Below are positions 28,990 to 38,470 of a DNA stretch of 64,000 nt, piece after piece. The stretch lies in NCBI RefSeq assembly GCF_002582035.1, contig NZ_NUQE01000022.1, forward strand, positions 40,343 through 104,342, given 5' to 3'. The position numbers and the translations under genes are program-made. This DNA is from Bacillus pseudomycoides. GTDB lineage: Bacteria; Bacillota; Bacilli; Bacillales; Bacillaceae_G. The notes below the pieces were generated by a model. It saw nothing but the letters and a program-made list of their open reading frames with translations. It ran no database searches and was not told the origin of the DNA. The number at the start of each line of letters is the position of its first letter. Position 1 is the first letter of the stretch.

Positions 28990-29605
28990 GTTGAACGCCT
29001 CCTTTAATTGATAACAGTTTAATATGAAATTGGAATAAAAACTCGTATGCTTCTAATCTCTTTTTTGTATCAAAGCTATCTTTTCCCCATACTGTAATAC
29101 CGTGATTACGAATTAAAACAGCTCCTGTATCTTCGTAAATATGATTGCGAAAGCTCTCACCTAACGTTGGAATATGAGCGTAATTTTCAATAATCGGAAT
29201 CCGAATAGAAGCGCCTTCTTCCCAGATATTGAGTGCTTTAATAATTTCTTGATTACAAAGCACAACTTCTTTGTCGTATACGTTTGTAATTACATTATTA
29301 TCGGTTGTATGGACGTGTAAGACGCATGCAGCGTTTGTATGATTATAAATGTGAGTATGCAACAATGTTTCTGCAGAAGGGCGTAAATCTGTTTCTAAAA
29401 CAGGATTTCCATTGTGATCGACTAATAGAAAATCGTCGGGTGTTGTTTTTGTTTTATCTCTTCCGCTTGCTGTAATGAGAAAGGTAAGGGGATCGTCACT
29501 CACTTTTATTGAAATATTACCGCTTGTTGCTGGAAACCAATTCCGGTCCGTTAATTCTTTTTTCAGTTCACTTAGTTCTTGCCATTGGCGAAATAGCTGT
29601 TTCAC
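28967..29605 (-). CDS. mtnB: Methylthioribulose-1-phosphate dehydratase
   Basis: A 212-residue class II aldolase-fold protein. Zinc ligands appear in [20 protein letters not shown] (about 86-105) and RNHGITVWG (about 166). Overlaps with mtnX (4 bases) and mtnD indicate a coupled operon. The step is dehydration of MTRu-1-P. Confidence 0.94.
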   Translation of the reverse strand: MKQLFRQWQELSELKKELTDRNWFPATSGNISIKVSDDPLTFLITASGRDKTKTTPDDFLLVDHNGNPVLETDLRPSAETLLHTHIYNHTNAACVLHVHTTDNNVITNVYDKEVVLCNQEIIKALNIWEEGASIRIPIIENYAHIPTLGESFRNHIYEDTGAVLIRNHGITVWGKDSFDTKKRLEAYEFLFQFHIKLLSIKGGVQHGTNSYS

Positions 29606-30261
29606 TTTATCACCTCCAACACTTGCCCTACTTCGTTTTGAATATCATGAAATGTTTCAAAAGGTGTATAAGAAATATGATGTTCTTTACATTTTGTAAT
29701 AAGAAAGTCACGAGCAAACACTTTATCAGCAAGTTTTGCGGCTTGTAAGTCTGTAATAGAATCACCGATTACAATTTTAAAATTACTCTGTGAACTTAAA
29801 TTGCGAATAAGTGTTGATTTACAAAGACCACATTCATTTTCACAATGCTCATCACATAGATGTGGCCAATTTACTTGAATTGTTTCATTGGAAAAATCAG
29901 TTGTATTACAGTAAATCTGCTCAAAATCAACAAGTCCTTCGAGAAGAGGATAAACAAAAAAGTCCATTCCTCCTGATATGATATAAAGTGAGATATTGTT
30001 CTCTCGTAAAAACTGTACAAATTCTATAAAACCAGTACGAATGACTGCTGTTTCTTTAATGAAAGCTGTAATCTCATTTTGTAAACTTGTAGGTAATAGA
30101 GAAAAAAGTTTTCCAACACCTTCTTGAATAGAAAGTTCTTGTGATAAAATTTGTTGTTTAATTGTTTCCGCTTCTGGCGGTGCAAACTTTTCCATAATGG
30201 CAACAATATTATCGTTATTTGTAATTGTGCCATCGAAATCGCAAAAAATTTGAATACTCAT
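29602..30261 (-). CDS. mtnX: 2-hydroxy-3-keto-5-methylthiopentenyl-1-phosphate phosphatase
   Basis: A 219-residue HAD phosphatase with FCDFDGTIT (Asp8, Asp10), ISGG near 96 and [11 protein letters not shown] near 169. With MtnW it replaces the fused enolase-phosphatase found in other bacteria. It contains a [12 protein letters not shown] Cys cluster near 136-147 that is usual for this subfamily. Confidence 0.94.
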   Translation of the reverse strand: MSIQIFCDFDGTITNNDNIVAIMEKFAPPEAETIKQQILSQELSIQEGVGKLFSLLPTSLQNEITAFIKETAVIRTGFIEFVQFLRENNISLYIISGGMDFFVYPLLEGLVDFEQIYCNTTDFSNETIQVNWPHLCDEHCENECGLCKSTLIRNLSSQSNFKIVIGDSITDLQAAKLADKVFARDFLITKCKEHHISYTPFETFHDIQNEVGQVLEVIK

Positions 30262-31502
30262 GCCTTCACCTCTTTAGAAGGATTACCCCATAAACGTAAG
30301 GCTGCCTGTAAATAAGAATCATCAACTGTATGAAGCGGTGTGTTTGTTTGAACTGCATCGATGGCAGATCGAAATGCTTTTCCGCCTCCTTGTGCGCCGG
30401 ATGGGTGTCCGTGAATACCGCCACCAGCATTAATGACACATTGCTGACCAAAATCGCGAATAAGAAGCGGAACAAGTCCTGGGTGAATCCCAGCAGACGG
30501 AACTGGAAGGCTGCGTTTAAATGGTTCGTTTTCATCTGTAAGTGCTTTTGCTAAATAAAGTGTCTCTTCTTTTTTTAAGGCGACAGTTCCATAAGGTGAT
30601 GGAAATAGTGAGAAATCTGCACCCGCATAGCGAAGTAGTTTGCCAAGCAATAAGGAAGATGAAAATCCGTATAATTCAGAGGCTATGTAAGTTCCACTTA
30701 CTGCTGGATGTGCCATAAGTGGGATAGAAATATCATCGTCTTCCGCTAAAGCTTGTAAAACATCAAGTCCATAAGCAAATACATTGAAGAGTAATATATC
30801 AGCTCCAGCTGCAACTGCTTGTTTTGCCTTTTCTTTTAAATCATAAGTTCGCCCGGATAAGTTAACAGCGTATAACGTTTTATGACCGTATGTTTCGTAT
30901 ACAGACTGCAATACTTCTTTTCCAGCTCGAATGCGTTCTGACAGTGGTGTTAACGGATTATCAAATAAAATTTCATCATCTTTTACAATGTCTACACCGC
31001 CGCTTGCTTGATCACGAAGCTGTGTTTTTAAATAACCGATATTACGGCCAATCATTCCTTTAAAAATACTCATGAGAAGAGGGCGATCGTGAACATTCAA
31101 AGTGTTTCGTATCCCATCGATACCAAATTTAGGACCTGGGAACCGCTCTTTTAGATCATCAGAAAATGTCAAATCAATTAATTTAATTTCTCCATCCAGT
31201 GATAATTTTCCGAAAACAGTTGTAAAAATCGCCGGTAAGTCAGTGCTAAAATTAGCAGATGGATAATGAATTTTAATAAGACCGCGTTTTACTTTTTTAT
31301 CAAGGTATATATTTATTTTTTCATTATCTTCTAATTCTTCTACGCTAATCACTGAACCTTTATGGTGTTTTAATTGCTCTTGTAGTAATTGAGGTAAGTG
31401 TGTCCACGAACCAACTGTTAAACCGAGAGCAATTTGCTCTGCCTTTTGAATTAAATTTTGAGAATCATCATGAATTAAATATGTCGCTGTTATTCCGCTC
31501 AT
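30258..31502 (-). CDS. mtnW: 2,3-diketo-5-methylthiopentyl-1-phosphate enolase (RuBisCO-like)
   Basis: A 414-residue RuBisCO-like protein with [11 protein letters not shown] near 170 (the carbamylated Lys region), PKFGIDGIR and [15 protein letters not shown] near 361. The start at 31502 lies 8 bases after AGGAGG; the ATG two codons upstream is too close to that site. It is the first gene of the mtnW-X-B-D operon. Confidence 0.95.
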   Translation of the reverse strand: MSGITATYLIHDDSQNLIQKAEQIALGLTVGSWTHLPQLLQEQLKHHKGSVISVEELEDNEKINIYLDKKVKRGLIKIHYPSANFSTDLPAIFTTVFGKLSLDGEIKLIDLTFSDDLKERFPGPKFGIDGIRNTLNVHDRPLLMSIFKGMIGRNIGYLKTQLRDQASGGVDIVKDDEILFDNPLTPLSERIRAGKEVLQSVYETYGHKTLYAVNLSGRTYDLKEKAKQAVAAGADILLFNVFAYGLDVLQALAEDDDISIPLMAHPAVSGTYIASELYGFSSSLLLGKLLRYAGADFSLFPSPYGTVALKKEETLYLAKALTDENEPFKRSLPVPSAGIHPGLVPLLIRDFGQQCVINAGGGIHGHPSGAQGGGKAFRSAIDAVQTNTPLHTVDDSYLQAALRLWGNPSKEVKA

Positions 31503-31523
31503 TTTCATAACCTCCTAGTTGAA

Positions 31524-31557
31524 TAAAAAAACCTCTCAGCTAAGGAGAGGTTTTTTT
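31524..31557 (-). terminator. Riboswitch expression-platform terminator
   Basis: Minus strand: AACCTCTCCTTAGCTGAGAGGTTTTTTT. It lies between the SAM-I aptamer and mtnW. Confidence 0.85.
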
Positions 31558-31565
31558 ACAACCAG

Positions 31566-31675
31566 CTCCTTATCTGTCAGCTTAATGCTGCGAGAATTAG
31601 CACCGTGCCTACACAATGTAGATCGGTTGCCGGGTTTCATCGGGCTCGTCCCTCCACCTGCTCTTGATAAGAAGT
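31566..31675 (-). ncRNA. SAM-I (S-box) riboswitch of mtnWXBD
   Basis: Minus strand: P1 closes CTTATC with GATAAG. The core has AGAGCAGGTGGAGGGAC, CCCGATGAAACCCGGCAACC and GGCACGGTGCTAATTC, the classic S-box features. A terminator follows, so SAM should switch the mtn genes off. Confidence 0.95.
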
Positions 31676-31708
31676 ATTCGGAAATGTTTTAATATTTTTG
31701 ATAACTGA

Positions 31709-31737
31709 ATTCTGACAGAGAATTTTTATGTTGTCAA
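31709..31737 (-). promoter_or_regulatory. Promoter of the mtnWXBD leader
   Basis: Minus strand TTGACA, a 17-base spacer and CAGAAT, about 30 bases upstream of the S-box. Confidence 0.65.
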
Positions 31738-31742
31738 TATTT

Positions 31743-32915
31743 TTAGAAAATTTTTAATTGCTCAATTCTATAAATCGCTTCATGAAGGCGTTCTTCTGTA
31801 TGTAATAAGCCAACGCGAATATAGCCTTCACCGTGTTCACCAAAGCCGATGCCTGGAGCGACCGCGACATGTGCTTGCTGTAATAGTACGTCAGCAAATT
31901 GCTCTGATGTATATCCATCTGGAACTGGAAGCCATGCGAAAAAAGATCCTTTTGGTGCAACTACATTCCAGCCAATAGAACGACAAGCAGTAATGAAAGC
32001 ATTTCTTCGAGATTCATAGCGCTTTACTAATTCATCTACGCAAGTTTGCCGACTTAATAACGCTTCGCGAGCAGCTTCTTGTACGGCACCAAACATACTG
32101 ACGTACATATGATCTTGTAATAAGTTGATCATTTCAATGACCTTTTCATTACCAACGGCAAATGCAATGCGCCACCCTGCCATATTATATGTTTTGGATA
32201 ACGTATAAATTTCAATACCAATATCTTTTGCTCCATCAACTTGTAAGAAACTAATCGGCTTTTTAGCGTCAAAACCAATGGCACCATATGCGAAGTCATG
32301 ACAAACTAAAATGTTATGTTTGTTTGCAAACGATATAGTCTCCTCGAAGAATTCTGTTGTTGCAATGGCTCCTGTTGGGTTGTTCGGATAGTTTAAAAAC
32401 ATTAATTTTGCTTGGTCAGCAGTTTGTAAATCAATCTTTGTATAATCAGGTAAAAAATGATTTTCTGCTAATAATGGCATTGTTGCAAGTTGTGCTTTCG
32501 CTAAGGTAACACCTGATAAATAATCAGGATAACCGGGATCAGGAACGAGAATGGTATCACCTGGATTTGTAAAACAAAGCGGTAATTCAACTAGTCCAGC
32601 TTTGCCGCCAAATAAAACAGCTACTTCTGTTTTAGGATTTAACTGTACACCGTATTCACGCTCATAAAACGTAGCGACAGCTTCTTTTAAGCTTTCATGT
32701 CCGCGAAATGGCGGATATTTATGATGAATGGGTTGTTCTGCTGCACGCTGTAGTGCTGTTACGATATGCGCTGGCGTTGGTTGATCTGGATTTCCTTGTC
32801 CCAAGTTAATAACATCATGGCCGGCTTGCATGGCTTTGTTGACTTTTGTGACAAGTGTAGCGAAAAATTGTGTTGGTAATGATGTTAGTAGCTCGGAAGG
32901 TTGAAAATGTTTCAT
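31743..32915 (-). CDS. mtnE: Aminotransferase of methionine salvage
   Basis: A 390-residue class I aminotransferase: NPTGA-type motif NYPNNPTGAI (about 175-184), PLP lysine Lys241 in LSKTYNMAGWR, and a late Arg in GYIRVGL. The ATG at 32915 follows AGAGGTGG. It transaminates 4-methylthio-2-oxobutanoate to methionine. It diverges from mtnU and is flanked by the S-box-controlled genes, but shows no S-box of its own. Confidence 0.88.
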   Translation of the reverse strand: MKHFQPSELLTSLPTQFFATLVTKVNKAMQAGHDVINLGQGNPDQPTPAHIVTALQRAAEQPIHHKYPPFRGHESLKEAVATFYEREYGVQLNPKTEVAVLFGGKAGLVELPLCFTNPGDTILVPDPGYPDYLSGVTLAKAQLATMPLLAENHFLPDYTKIDLQTADQAKLMFLNYPNNPTGAIATTEFFEETISFANKHNILVCHDFAYGAIGFDAKKPISFLQVDGAKDIGIEIYTLSKTYNMAGWRIAFAVGNEKVIEMINLLQDHMYVSMFGAVQEAAREALLSRQTCVDELVKRYESRRNAFITACRSIGWNVVAPKGSFFAWLPVPDGYTSEQFADVLLQQAHVAVAPGIGFGEHGEGYIRVGLLHTEERLHEAIYRIEQLKIF

Positions 32916-33018
32916 ACTTTCCACCTCTTTTGAAAATTGTTGCAATTATAGTGACAAATGATATAATCTTTTCAACTTTTTGTAAAGGAAAAAATAAAAA
33001 GGGAGTAGGGAGAAATCA

Positions 33019-33798
33019 ATGAAAATTGCTTGTATTCAAATGGATATCACTTTTGGAGATGTAGAGAAAAATATAGAACATGCTGAGAAAAAAATAAACG
33101 AAGCAATAAAGGAAAAGCCAGACGTTATTGTATTACCAGAGCTATGGACAACAGGTTATGATTTGGATCGACTTGCTGAAATTGCTGATCTAGATGGGAA
33201 ATACACGAAACAGCTATTATCCATGTGGAGTAAGCAAAATTGTGTAAATATTGTTGGAGGATCGATTGCTAAGCAAGCAGAGAAAGGTGTTACAAATACA
33301 ATGTATATTAGCAATCGAAGTGGGGAAATTGTGGCTGAATATAGTAAAGTGCACTTGTTTCAACTGATGGATGAGCATAAATATTTAATTGCTGGAAATG
33401 AAACTGGACATTTTCTATTAGAGGATATGCCATGTGCAGGAACAATTTGTTACGATATTCGTTTTCCAGAGTGGATACGTGTTCATGCTGCACAAGGGAC
33501 AACTGTATTATTCGTTGTAGCAGAGTGGCCACTTGTTCGCTTAGCGCATTGGCGGTTATTACTTCAAGCAAGGGCGATTGAAAATCAATGTTATGTTGTA
33601 GCGTGCAATCGTGCTGGACGCGACTCGAATAATGTATTTGCAGGCCATTCGCTTATTATTGATCCTTGGGGAGAAGTCGTAAATGAGGCAGATGAAACAG
33701 AAATGATTTTGTATGGAACATTAGATGTAAAGAAGATTTCTGAAGTGCGTAAAGGGATTCCTGTTTTTTTTGATCGCCGTCCAGAATTGTACAAATGA
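33019..33798 (+). CDS. mtnU: Carbon-nitrogen hydrolase (nitrilase/omega-amidase)
   Basis: A 259-residue nitrilase-superfamily protein with the triad Glu41 (LPELWTTG), Lys110 (YSKVHLF) and Cys144 (GTICYDIRFPE). In B. subtilis the mtnU gene lies in the mtn cluster. Related omega-amidases hydrolyse ketoglutaramate-type products of glutamine-dependent transaminases, which suits a partner of MtnE. GGGAGTAGGGAG precedes the ATG. Confidence 0.88.
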   Translation: MKIACIQMDITFGDVEKNIEHAEKKINEAIKEKPDVIVLPELWTTGYDLDRLAEIADLDGKYTKQLLSMWSKQNCVNIVGGSIAKQAEKGVTNTMYISNRSGEIVAEYSKVHLFQLMDEHKYLIAGNETGHFLLEDMPCAGTICYDIRFPEWIRVHAAQGTTVLFVVAEWPLVRLAHWRLLLQARAIENQCYVVACNRAGRDSNNVFAGHSLIIDPWGEVVNEADETEMILYGTLDVKKISEVRKGIPVFFDRRPELYK

Positions 33799-33805
33799 AA
33801 AAGTA

Positions 33806-33835
33806 TTGACAAACAATTTTTATTCTTGGTATAGT
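33806..33835 (+). promoter_or_regulatory. Promoter of the mtnK leader
   Basis: TTGACA, an 18-base spacer and TATAGT, just after mtnU and before the second S-box. Confidence 0.7.
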
Positions 33836-33873
33836 CAACAACAGAAACTAAAAAATTCAGACAACTATATATA

Positions 33874-34019
33874 CTCTTATCAAGAGCAGGTGGAGGGATT
33901 TGGCCCGATGAAGCCCAGCAACCGACCGTAATACCATTGTAAAATGGGGCGCATAATTTGCGCCTAGTAAGGCACGGTGCTAATTCCAACAGAAAGATTG
34001 ACTTTCTGATAGATAAGAG
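33874..34019 (+). ncRNA. SAM-I (S-box) riboswitch of mtnKA
   Basis: P1 CTCTTATC / GATAAGAG. The core contains AGAGCAGGTGGAGGGA, CCGATGAAGCCCAGCAACCG and GGCACGGTGCTAATTCC. It is the second S-box in this locus and feeds a terminator before mtnK. Confidence 0.95.
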
Positions 34020-34037
34020 GGGAGAAGTGAATCTTCA

Positions 34038-34067
34038 AACCTCTTTCGTCATCGAAAGGGGTTTTTC
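34038..34067 (+). terminator. Riboswitch expression-platform terminator before mtnK
   Basis: AACCTCTTTCG-TCAT-CGAAAGGGGTTTTT. Confidence 0.88.
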
Positions 34068-34106
34068 TTATGATGAAAAACCCCAATATAGTAAGGGGGA
34101 ATTAGA

Positions 34107-35291
34107 GTGGGATATAAAAAATTAACAGAAGAAACAGCCGTTACATATGCGAAAGAAAATGATTATTTTTCAGAAAAGGCAGTAGTTACTTGTGAAGAAA
34201 TTGGTGATGGAAATTTAAATTATGTGTTTCGGTTACATGATGGGAAGAAGGGATTGATTCTTAAACAAGCTCTTCCATATGCAAAGGTAGTAGGAGAAAG
34301 TTGGCCGCTATCTTTACGCCGTGCAACCATTGAAAGTCATGCATTACAACTCTTTACAAGGTACGTACCAGAGTATGTACCGAAAGTATATGGGCACGAT
34401 GAAATATTAGCGATTAGTGCTATAGAAGATTTATCAGCATTAATGATAACGAGAAAAGGATTGATAAACGGGGAAGATTATCCGTTATTATCCAAACATA
34501 TTGGGCGTTTTTTAGCTCATGTTCTTTTTTACACATCCAATTTCGGACTACAAGCAGAAGAAAAAAGAGTGCTAGAAAGTCAGTTTGTAAACTCTGATTT
34601 ATGTAAGATTACAGAGGATCTTGTATTTACTGATCCATTTGCAAATTATGAAACAAATGAGTATGAAGAAGAATTACAGGATGTTGTTGACGAACTTTGG
34701 TGTGATAAAAATTTGAAGCTACAAGTGGCGCAGTGTAAGTATAAATTTTTGACGCGAAAAGAATCATTAATTCACGGTGATTTACATACGGGAAGTATAT
34801 TTTCATCATCTTCAGAAACGAAAGTGATTGATCCAGAATTTGCGACATTTGGTCCGTTAGGGTTTGATCTAGGCCAATTTATTGCGAATTTATTATTAAA
34901 TGCACTGTCGCGTGAAGAAAACAAACGCAGCGTATTATTTTATCATATTGAGCAAACATGGAATGTTTTCGTAGAATCATTTACTAGGTTATGGATGCTC
35001 GAAAGTGTAGAACCGTATACAAGAGAAAAGCAATGGCTACCAATTGTGCTAAATAATATTTTCACTGATGCAGTTGGATTTGCAGGATGTGAGATCATTC
35101 GCCGTACAATTGGTTTAGCGCATGTTGCAGATTTAGATGAGATTTCTCAAAAAGAAATACGGTTACAAGCAAAAAGACACGCATTACGGTTAGGAAGAAA
35201 ATTACTTCTACATAAAACAGAAAATGCAGATGCACGTTTGTTCCATATCTTATTTAATTCTATTGTTTTGGGTAAGGAAGTAAAAGCATGA
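34107..35291 (+). CDS. mtnK: 5-methylthioribose kinase
   Basis: A 394-residue kinase with a protein-kinase-like fold: [11 protein letters not shown] nucleotide loop (about 31-41), catalytic [12 protein letters not shown] near 222-233 and the metal motif VIDPEFA near 240. Start GTG with AAGGGGGAA upstream. It phosphorylates methylthioribose. It overlaps the mtnA stub by ATGA, so the two were translationally coupled. Confidence 0.95.
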   Translation: MGYKKLTEETAVTYAKENDYFSEKAVVTCEEIGDGNLNYVFRLHDGKKGLILKQALPYAKVVGESWPLSLRRATIESHALQLFTRYVPEYVPKVYGHDEILAISAIEDLSALMITRKGLINGEDYPLLSKHIGRFLAHVLFYTSNFGLQAEEKRVLESQFVNSDLCKITEDLVFTDPFANYETNEYEEELQDVVDELWCDKNLKLQVAQCKYKFLTRKESLIHGDLHTGSIFSSSSETKVIDPEFATFGPLGFDLGQFIANLLLNALSREENKRSVLFYHIEQTWNVFVESFTRLWMLESVEPYTREKQWLPIVLNNIFTDAVGFAGCEIIRRTIGLAHVADLDEISQKEIRLQAKRHALRLGRKLLLHKTENADARLFHILFNSIVLGKEVKA

Positions 35292-35449
35292 GTGTAAGCG
35301 TGGCAGTACCTCATTCTTTTAATTGGAAGGGAAACTCCATCGCTCTTTTGAATCAAACGAAGTTGCCGACTATTGTTGGATATAAGGCATTAACTACAAT
35401 TGAAGGTGTCTGGAAAAGTATTCGCAAAGATATTTGGAAAACAAGCTAA
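35288..35449 (+). pseudogene. mtnA: mtnA (methylthioribose-1-phosphate isomerase), truncated to 53 codons
   Basis: The start overlaps the mtnK stop (ATGA). The first ~46 residues (SFNWKGNSIALLNQTKLPTI, then EGVWKSIR) fit the MtnA N-terminus. Then five or six codons lead to TAA inside the operon terminator. MtnA is normally about 350 residues, so roughly 300 codons have been removed by an internal deletion that kept the terminator. The remaining peptide lacks the catalytic Cys and Asp and cannot be an isomerase. Confidence 0.85.
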
Positions 35450-35470
35450 AATGATTTAGCTTGTTTTTAT
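35440..35470 (+). terminator. Terminator of the mtnK-mtnA operon
   Basis: AACAAGCTAAA-ATGA-TTTAGCTTGTT then TTTATTT. The stop codon of the mtnA stub lies in the left arm. Confidence 0.85.
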
Positions 35471-35522
35471 TTACCACTTTTTTGGAGTCGCACTTATTTA
35501 TAATAAGAAAGGAGGAGAGACT

Positions 35523-35675
35523 ATGGAGGAATGGATATCGGTTATTGGCAATGTTGGCTTTCCAATTGTTGTTACACTATACTTACTGCATAGAATTGAA
35601 AGTAAGTTAGATAGTGTTATTGTCGCGATTGAGAAGTTACCAAAGCAGATGCAAAGATATGAAGCTCCAAAATAA
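35523..35675 (+). CDS. YvrJ-family small protein
   Basis: A 50-residue protein: acidic start MEEWISVIGNVGFPIVVTLY (one membrane helix), then LLHRIESKLDSVIVAIEKL. This is the YvrJ family pattern of tiny Bacillus proteins of unknown function. AAAGGAGGAGAG precedes the ATG by 6 bases. Its TAA stop is formed by the first ATAAA of a mini bcr1-like element. Confidence 0.85.
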   Translation: MEEWISVIGNVGFPIVVTLYLLHRIESKLDSVIVAIEKLPKQMQRYEAPK

Positions 35676-35726
35676 AGCGAAACTTCCATAAGTAGGGGGC
35701 TTATTGCCTAAAAGTAGCGGGATAAA
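35672..35726 (-). repeat. bcr1-like element, mini form (55 bp)
   Basis: Reverse orientation, ATAAAGCGAAACTTCC...AGTAGCGGGATAAA. Both ends are intact and almost no interior remains. Confidence 0.8.
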
Positions 35727-35805
35727 ATATGTGATGAAGACGGATTGTGTAGTCAAGGCACAATCCGTTTTATATATCTTTAATAGAAGAAAAATTTGTT
35801 GAATT

Positions 35806-36582
35806 TTACTGTGCGGTATAACCACCATCAATGACAACAGCTTGTCCTGTAATGCCTTTCGCTTTTTCACTTGCCAAAAATAAGGCGTAGTCTGAAATTT
35901 CTTCTACGCTGAGCAATCTTTTTTGAGGTACAAGCGGGTAAATTACATCTTCTAATACATGTTTAAGTGGGACATCTCTTGTTATCGCTAAATCTTGAAG
36001 TTGGTTGCGAACAAGAGGCGTATCAACATAGCCAGGACAAAGTGCATTTATTGTAATACCATGCTCGGCAGCTTCTAATGCTGCTACCTTAGTGAGCCCA
36101 ATTACTCCGTGTTTGGCACTGTTATATGCAGATTTTCCAGCAAATCCAACAAGACCATTAATAGAAGCTATATTAATGATGCGTCCGTATTTTTGTTTTT
36201 TCATAATAGGAAAAGCATGTTTTATCGCGATAAACGGTGCAATTTGCATAATCTTAATAAGCATTTCAAATTTTTCAGTTGGAAAATCTTCAATTTGGGA
36301 AACGTATTGCATACCTGCGTTATTAATTAATATATCAAGTGAACCAAAACGTGTAATTGTTTCAGAAATAGCTTGTGCAATCTCTTGTTCTACTGTTACA
36401 TCACATTTCATTCCAAACACTTTATATCCTTCATTCTGTAATTGTCTAGCTGCCTCTTGTACCTTGTCTTCTAAACGATCTGTAATCATTACAGTTGCGC
36501 CTTCTTTTGCAAAGGCTTTTCCCATTTCGTATCCAATTCCGCTTGCAGCACCTGTTAAAAATACAACACGATTTCTAAACAT
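35806..36582 (-). CDS. 3-hydroxybutyrate dehydrogenase (SDR family)
   Basis: A 258-residue short-chain dehydrogenase: GAASGIG (11-17), NNAG (87-90), Ser140, and YNSAK with Tyr153 and Lys157. The long substrate loop PLVRNQLQDLA and the C-terminal VIDGGYTAQ resemble BdhA-type D-3-hydroxybutyrate dehydrogenases. The ATG at 36582 is chosen for length and for GAGATGG upstream; ATGs 4 and 7 codons earlier are possible. It would interconvert acetoacetate and 3-hydroxybutyrate. Confidence 0.87.
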   Translation of the reverse strand: MFRNRVVFLTGAASGIGYEMGKAFAKEGATVMITDRLEDKVQEAARQLQNEGYKVFGMKCDVTVEQEIAQAISETITRFGSLDILINNAGMQYVSQIEDFPTEKFEMLIKIMQIAPFIAIKHAFPIMKKQKYGRIINIASINGLVGFAGKSAYNSAKHGVIGLTKVAALEAAEHGITINALCPGYVDTPLVRNQLQDLAITRDVPLKHVLEDVIYPLVPQKRLLSVEEISDYALFLASEKAKGITGQAVVIDGGYTAQ

Positions 36583-36740
36583 TTTCGATTCCATCTCCTT
36601 CATAAATATAGTTAGCTCTATTGCTCTATTTAGAGAAATAAGGATGGAAATCCTTCATTTTTTTGTTTTTCTTCTTTCTGTATTGGTTTTGTAGTTAGAT
36701 TAATATTTTAATATTTGCAAAGAAAAAGTAACTGCAACGG

Positions 36741-37358
36741 TTACTTTTTTTCTTTGCGCAATAAGGGACTTTTTAAAGCTAATTTTCTCTGGGTATTTGT
36801 TAATAAGGAATCTATTTGTGATTTATGAGGGGTAGGAATGATGTAATGCATAAGGTTTGTGGGAGAAGGATGGTGCTCGGAACCGTTTGGACATTCGGGA
36901 TCTGTATTTGTAAGCTTGTCCTGTACACGGCGCGTGAATAAAATATGACCAATTTCGTGTGCAAGTGTGTACATGTTCTTCGAAGCTGAAGCGGCGTTTG
37001 TTAATACGATATAACCTTTAATTTGTTTATTAGTTGATAAAGAATAGGCACAAGCGATAACAGCTTGTTCTTGAAAATAATCACTACCGATATAACAAAT
37101 ATAAATATCACTTTGCGATGCAAGTTTGGTACATTCAGCAAATAAGGAAGTCAGTTTTGGTTGTGATTTTAGTGAAGACATGTAGCTAATTTCACCGTCA
37201 TTAAAACGATATGATTCATCTAATGTGCTGATATCTTCAATTTGAAATGCGATAGGATGCCAAATATATTCGGCAATTGTAATATCTCTAGCAATCCGGT
37301 CTTTATCAATATTCGCTCCAGGAGCAATGTAAACACATATGTTAACGTAAGGGCACAT
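36741..37358 (-). CDS. Putative zinc metallopeptidase (HEXXH)
   Basis: A 205-residue protein with TLAHEIGHILFTRR near residue 130, a zincin HEXXH core, followed by SEHHPSPTNLMHY, which could give the third ligand and a Met-turn-like NLMHY. No signal peptide is obvious. The ATG at 37358 is preferred because GAGGTG overlaps the upstream GTG. It follows two low-complexity genes on the same strand and may act on them or on other spore or surface proteins (inference). Confidence 0.7.
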   Translation of the reverse strand: MCPYVNICVYIAPGANIDKDRIARDITIAEYIWHPIAFQIEDISTLDESYRFNDGEISYMSSLKSQPKLTSLFAECTKLASQSDIYICYIGSDYFQEQAVIACAYSLSTNKQIKGYIVLTNAASASKNMYTLAHEIGHILFTRRVQDKLTNTDPECPNGSEHHPSPTNLMHYIIPTPHKSQIDSLLTNTQRKLALKSPLLRKEKK

Positions 37359-37413
37359 ATGAGACACCTCAAATATAGTGAATTTTTCTGATGAGATAAA
37401 AAAGAAAATATCT

Positions 37414-37707
37414 TTAACGATTGAAAAAAGGAGGGAGAAATGTTTTTAATGTATCTACAGTATTTTTTGAACGATTTAGGTAGGGGGAATATTCTTTATT
37501 TGATAAAAGTTGCGGAAGCATATTATCATCGTTGTTAAGTAAATTGCTGAAATTTGCTAGCATATGAGTAAATTGTTCATCCGTAATCATACCGCTCGTG
37601 TGCCAATAGCACATCATCGCATAGGCAATGGAGCTTGTATCGACGTTTACGTTTACAGTAACATGGGAATTTCCGCTGTTTGAAATATTTGAGCCATTTG
37701 GCAGCAT
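37414..37707 (-). CDS. Hypothetical protein sharing a motif with its upstream neighbour
   Basis: A 97-residue protein. Residues 6-20 (SNISNSGNSHVTVNVN) resemble AQISDSGNSRVSLNV of the next upstream gene, so the two share a short beta-type motif. The rest is Asn/Leu-rich and ends FLPPFFNR. A strong AAGGAGG site precedes the ATG. I do not recognise a family. Confidence 0.62.
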   Translation of the reverse strand: MLPNGSNISNSGNSHVTVNVNVDTSSIAYAMMCYWHTSGMITDEQFTHMLANFSNLLNNDDNMLPQLLSNKEYSPYLNRSKNTVDTLKTFLPPFFNR

Positions 37708-37746
37708 GATAAAACCTCCTTATAAGAATAGGCTACGGTTAGTAGC

Positions 37747-38367
37747 CTAATCATATATATCTCGATTATTGTAATTTTGATTATTGTAATTTTGATTATT
37801 GTAGTTTTGGTTATTGTAATTTGGATTATTGTAGTTTTGGTTATTGTAATTTGGATTATTGTAATTTGGATTATTGTAGTTTTGGTTATTGTAATTTGGA
37901 TTATTGTAGTTTTGGTTATTGTAATTTGGATTAACGTTATTTTGTGGGGATTGAGTGGCATTATTTAATGCATTTGTTAAAAATGGAAGTAAAGCCGTTA
38001 ATAATTGATTTGTAATATCTGTATTCAACGGCCCTTGTCCTTGTGATTGTCCTTGCCCCTGATTCTGTTCTACATCAGTAGACCGCCGATTTGAAGAAGC
38101 TGTTTCAGAATCTACATCGGTAGACTGCCGATTCGAAGAAGCTGTTTCAGAATCTAAATCAGAGTCTACATTTAAACTTACGCGGGAATTTCCACTATCT
38201 GAAATTTGAGCGACATTATGATTGTGTGTATGCTTTTTTGGAAGGTCATCATTTGAATCAGATTGATTTTGTGTCTGCTTTTTTGTAACGTATTCATTTG
38301 ATTCAGATTGATTGTCATTGCATTGGGATTTTCTTCGACAACGATCATAATAATAAAAAGACAACAA
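37747..38367 (-). CDS. Low-complexity Asn/Tyr-repeat protein
   Basis: A 206-residue protein starting with TTG after AAAGGAGAGG. Order of parts: YYYDRCRRKSQC head; Gln/Asn/Ser-rich region; a SDSGNSRVSLNV motif near 60; a 14-residue direct duplication (DSETASSNRQSTDV, about 75-102); a Gln/Gly stretch; a helical patch ITNQLLTALLPFLTNAL; then eleven NYNNQ/NYNNP pentapeptides. It lacks a signal peptide. Composition suggests a spore coat, exosporium or adhesive protein, but this is unproven. Confidence 0.65.
   Translation of the reverse strand: MLSFYYYDRCRRKSQCNDNQSESNEYVTKKQTQNQSDSNDDLPKKHTHNHNVAQISDSGNSRVSLNVDSDLDSETASSNRQSTDVDSETASSNRRSTDVEQNQGQGQSQGQGPLNTDITNQLLTALLPFLTNALNNATQSPQNNVNPNYNNQNYNNPNYNNQNYNNPNYNNPNYNNQNYNNPNYNNQNYNNQNYNNQNYNNRDIYD
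37762..37926 (-). repeat. 15-bp tandem repeat encoding NYNN(Q/P)
   Basis: Eleven 15-base units (variants of TTGTAATTTTGATTA and TTGTAGTTTTGGTTA read on the plus strand), in frame with the Asn-rich protein. A likely site of copy-number variation. Confidence 0.85.
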
Positions 38368-38470
38368 TACCCTCTCCTTTAGAAACTATAAAAAATATCT
38401 ATAGGATACTTTATGTGAAAAGAGAGAATGTGTATGGACAAATTAACTATCATTTAGGGGGGTTTTTATC

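Noticed and set aside
37777-37968. Plus-strand Ile/Val/Trp repeat frame
   Set aside because: Shadow of the NYNN minisatellite on the opposite strand.
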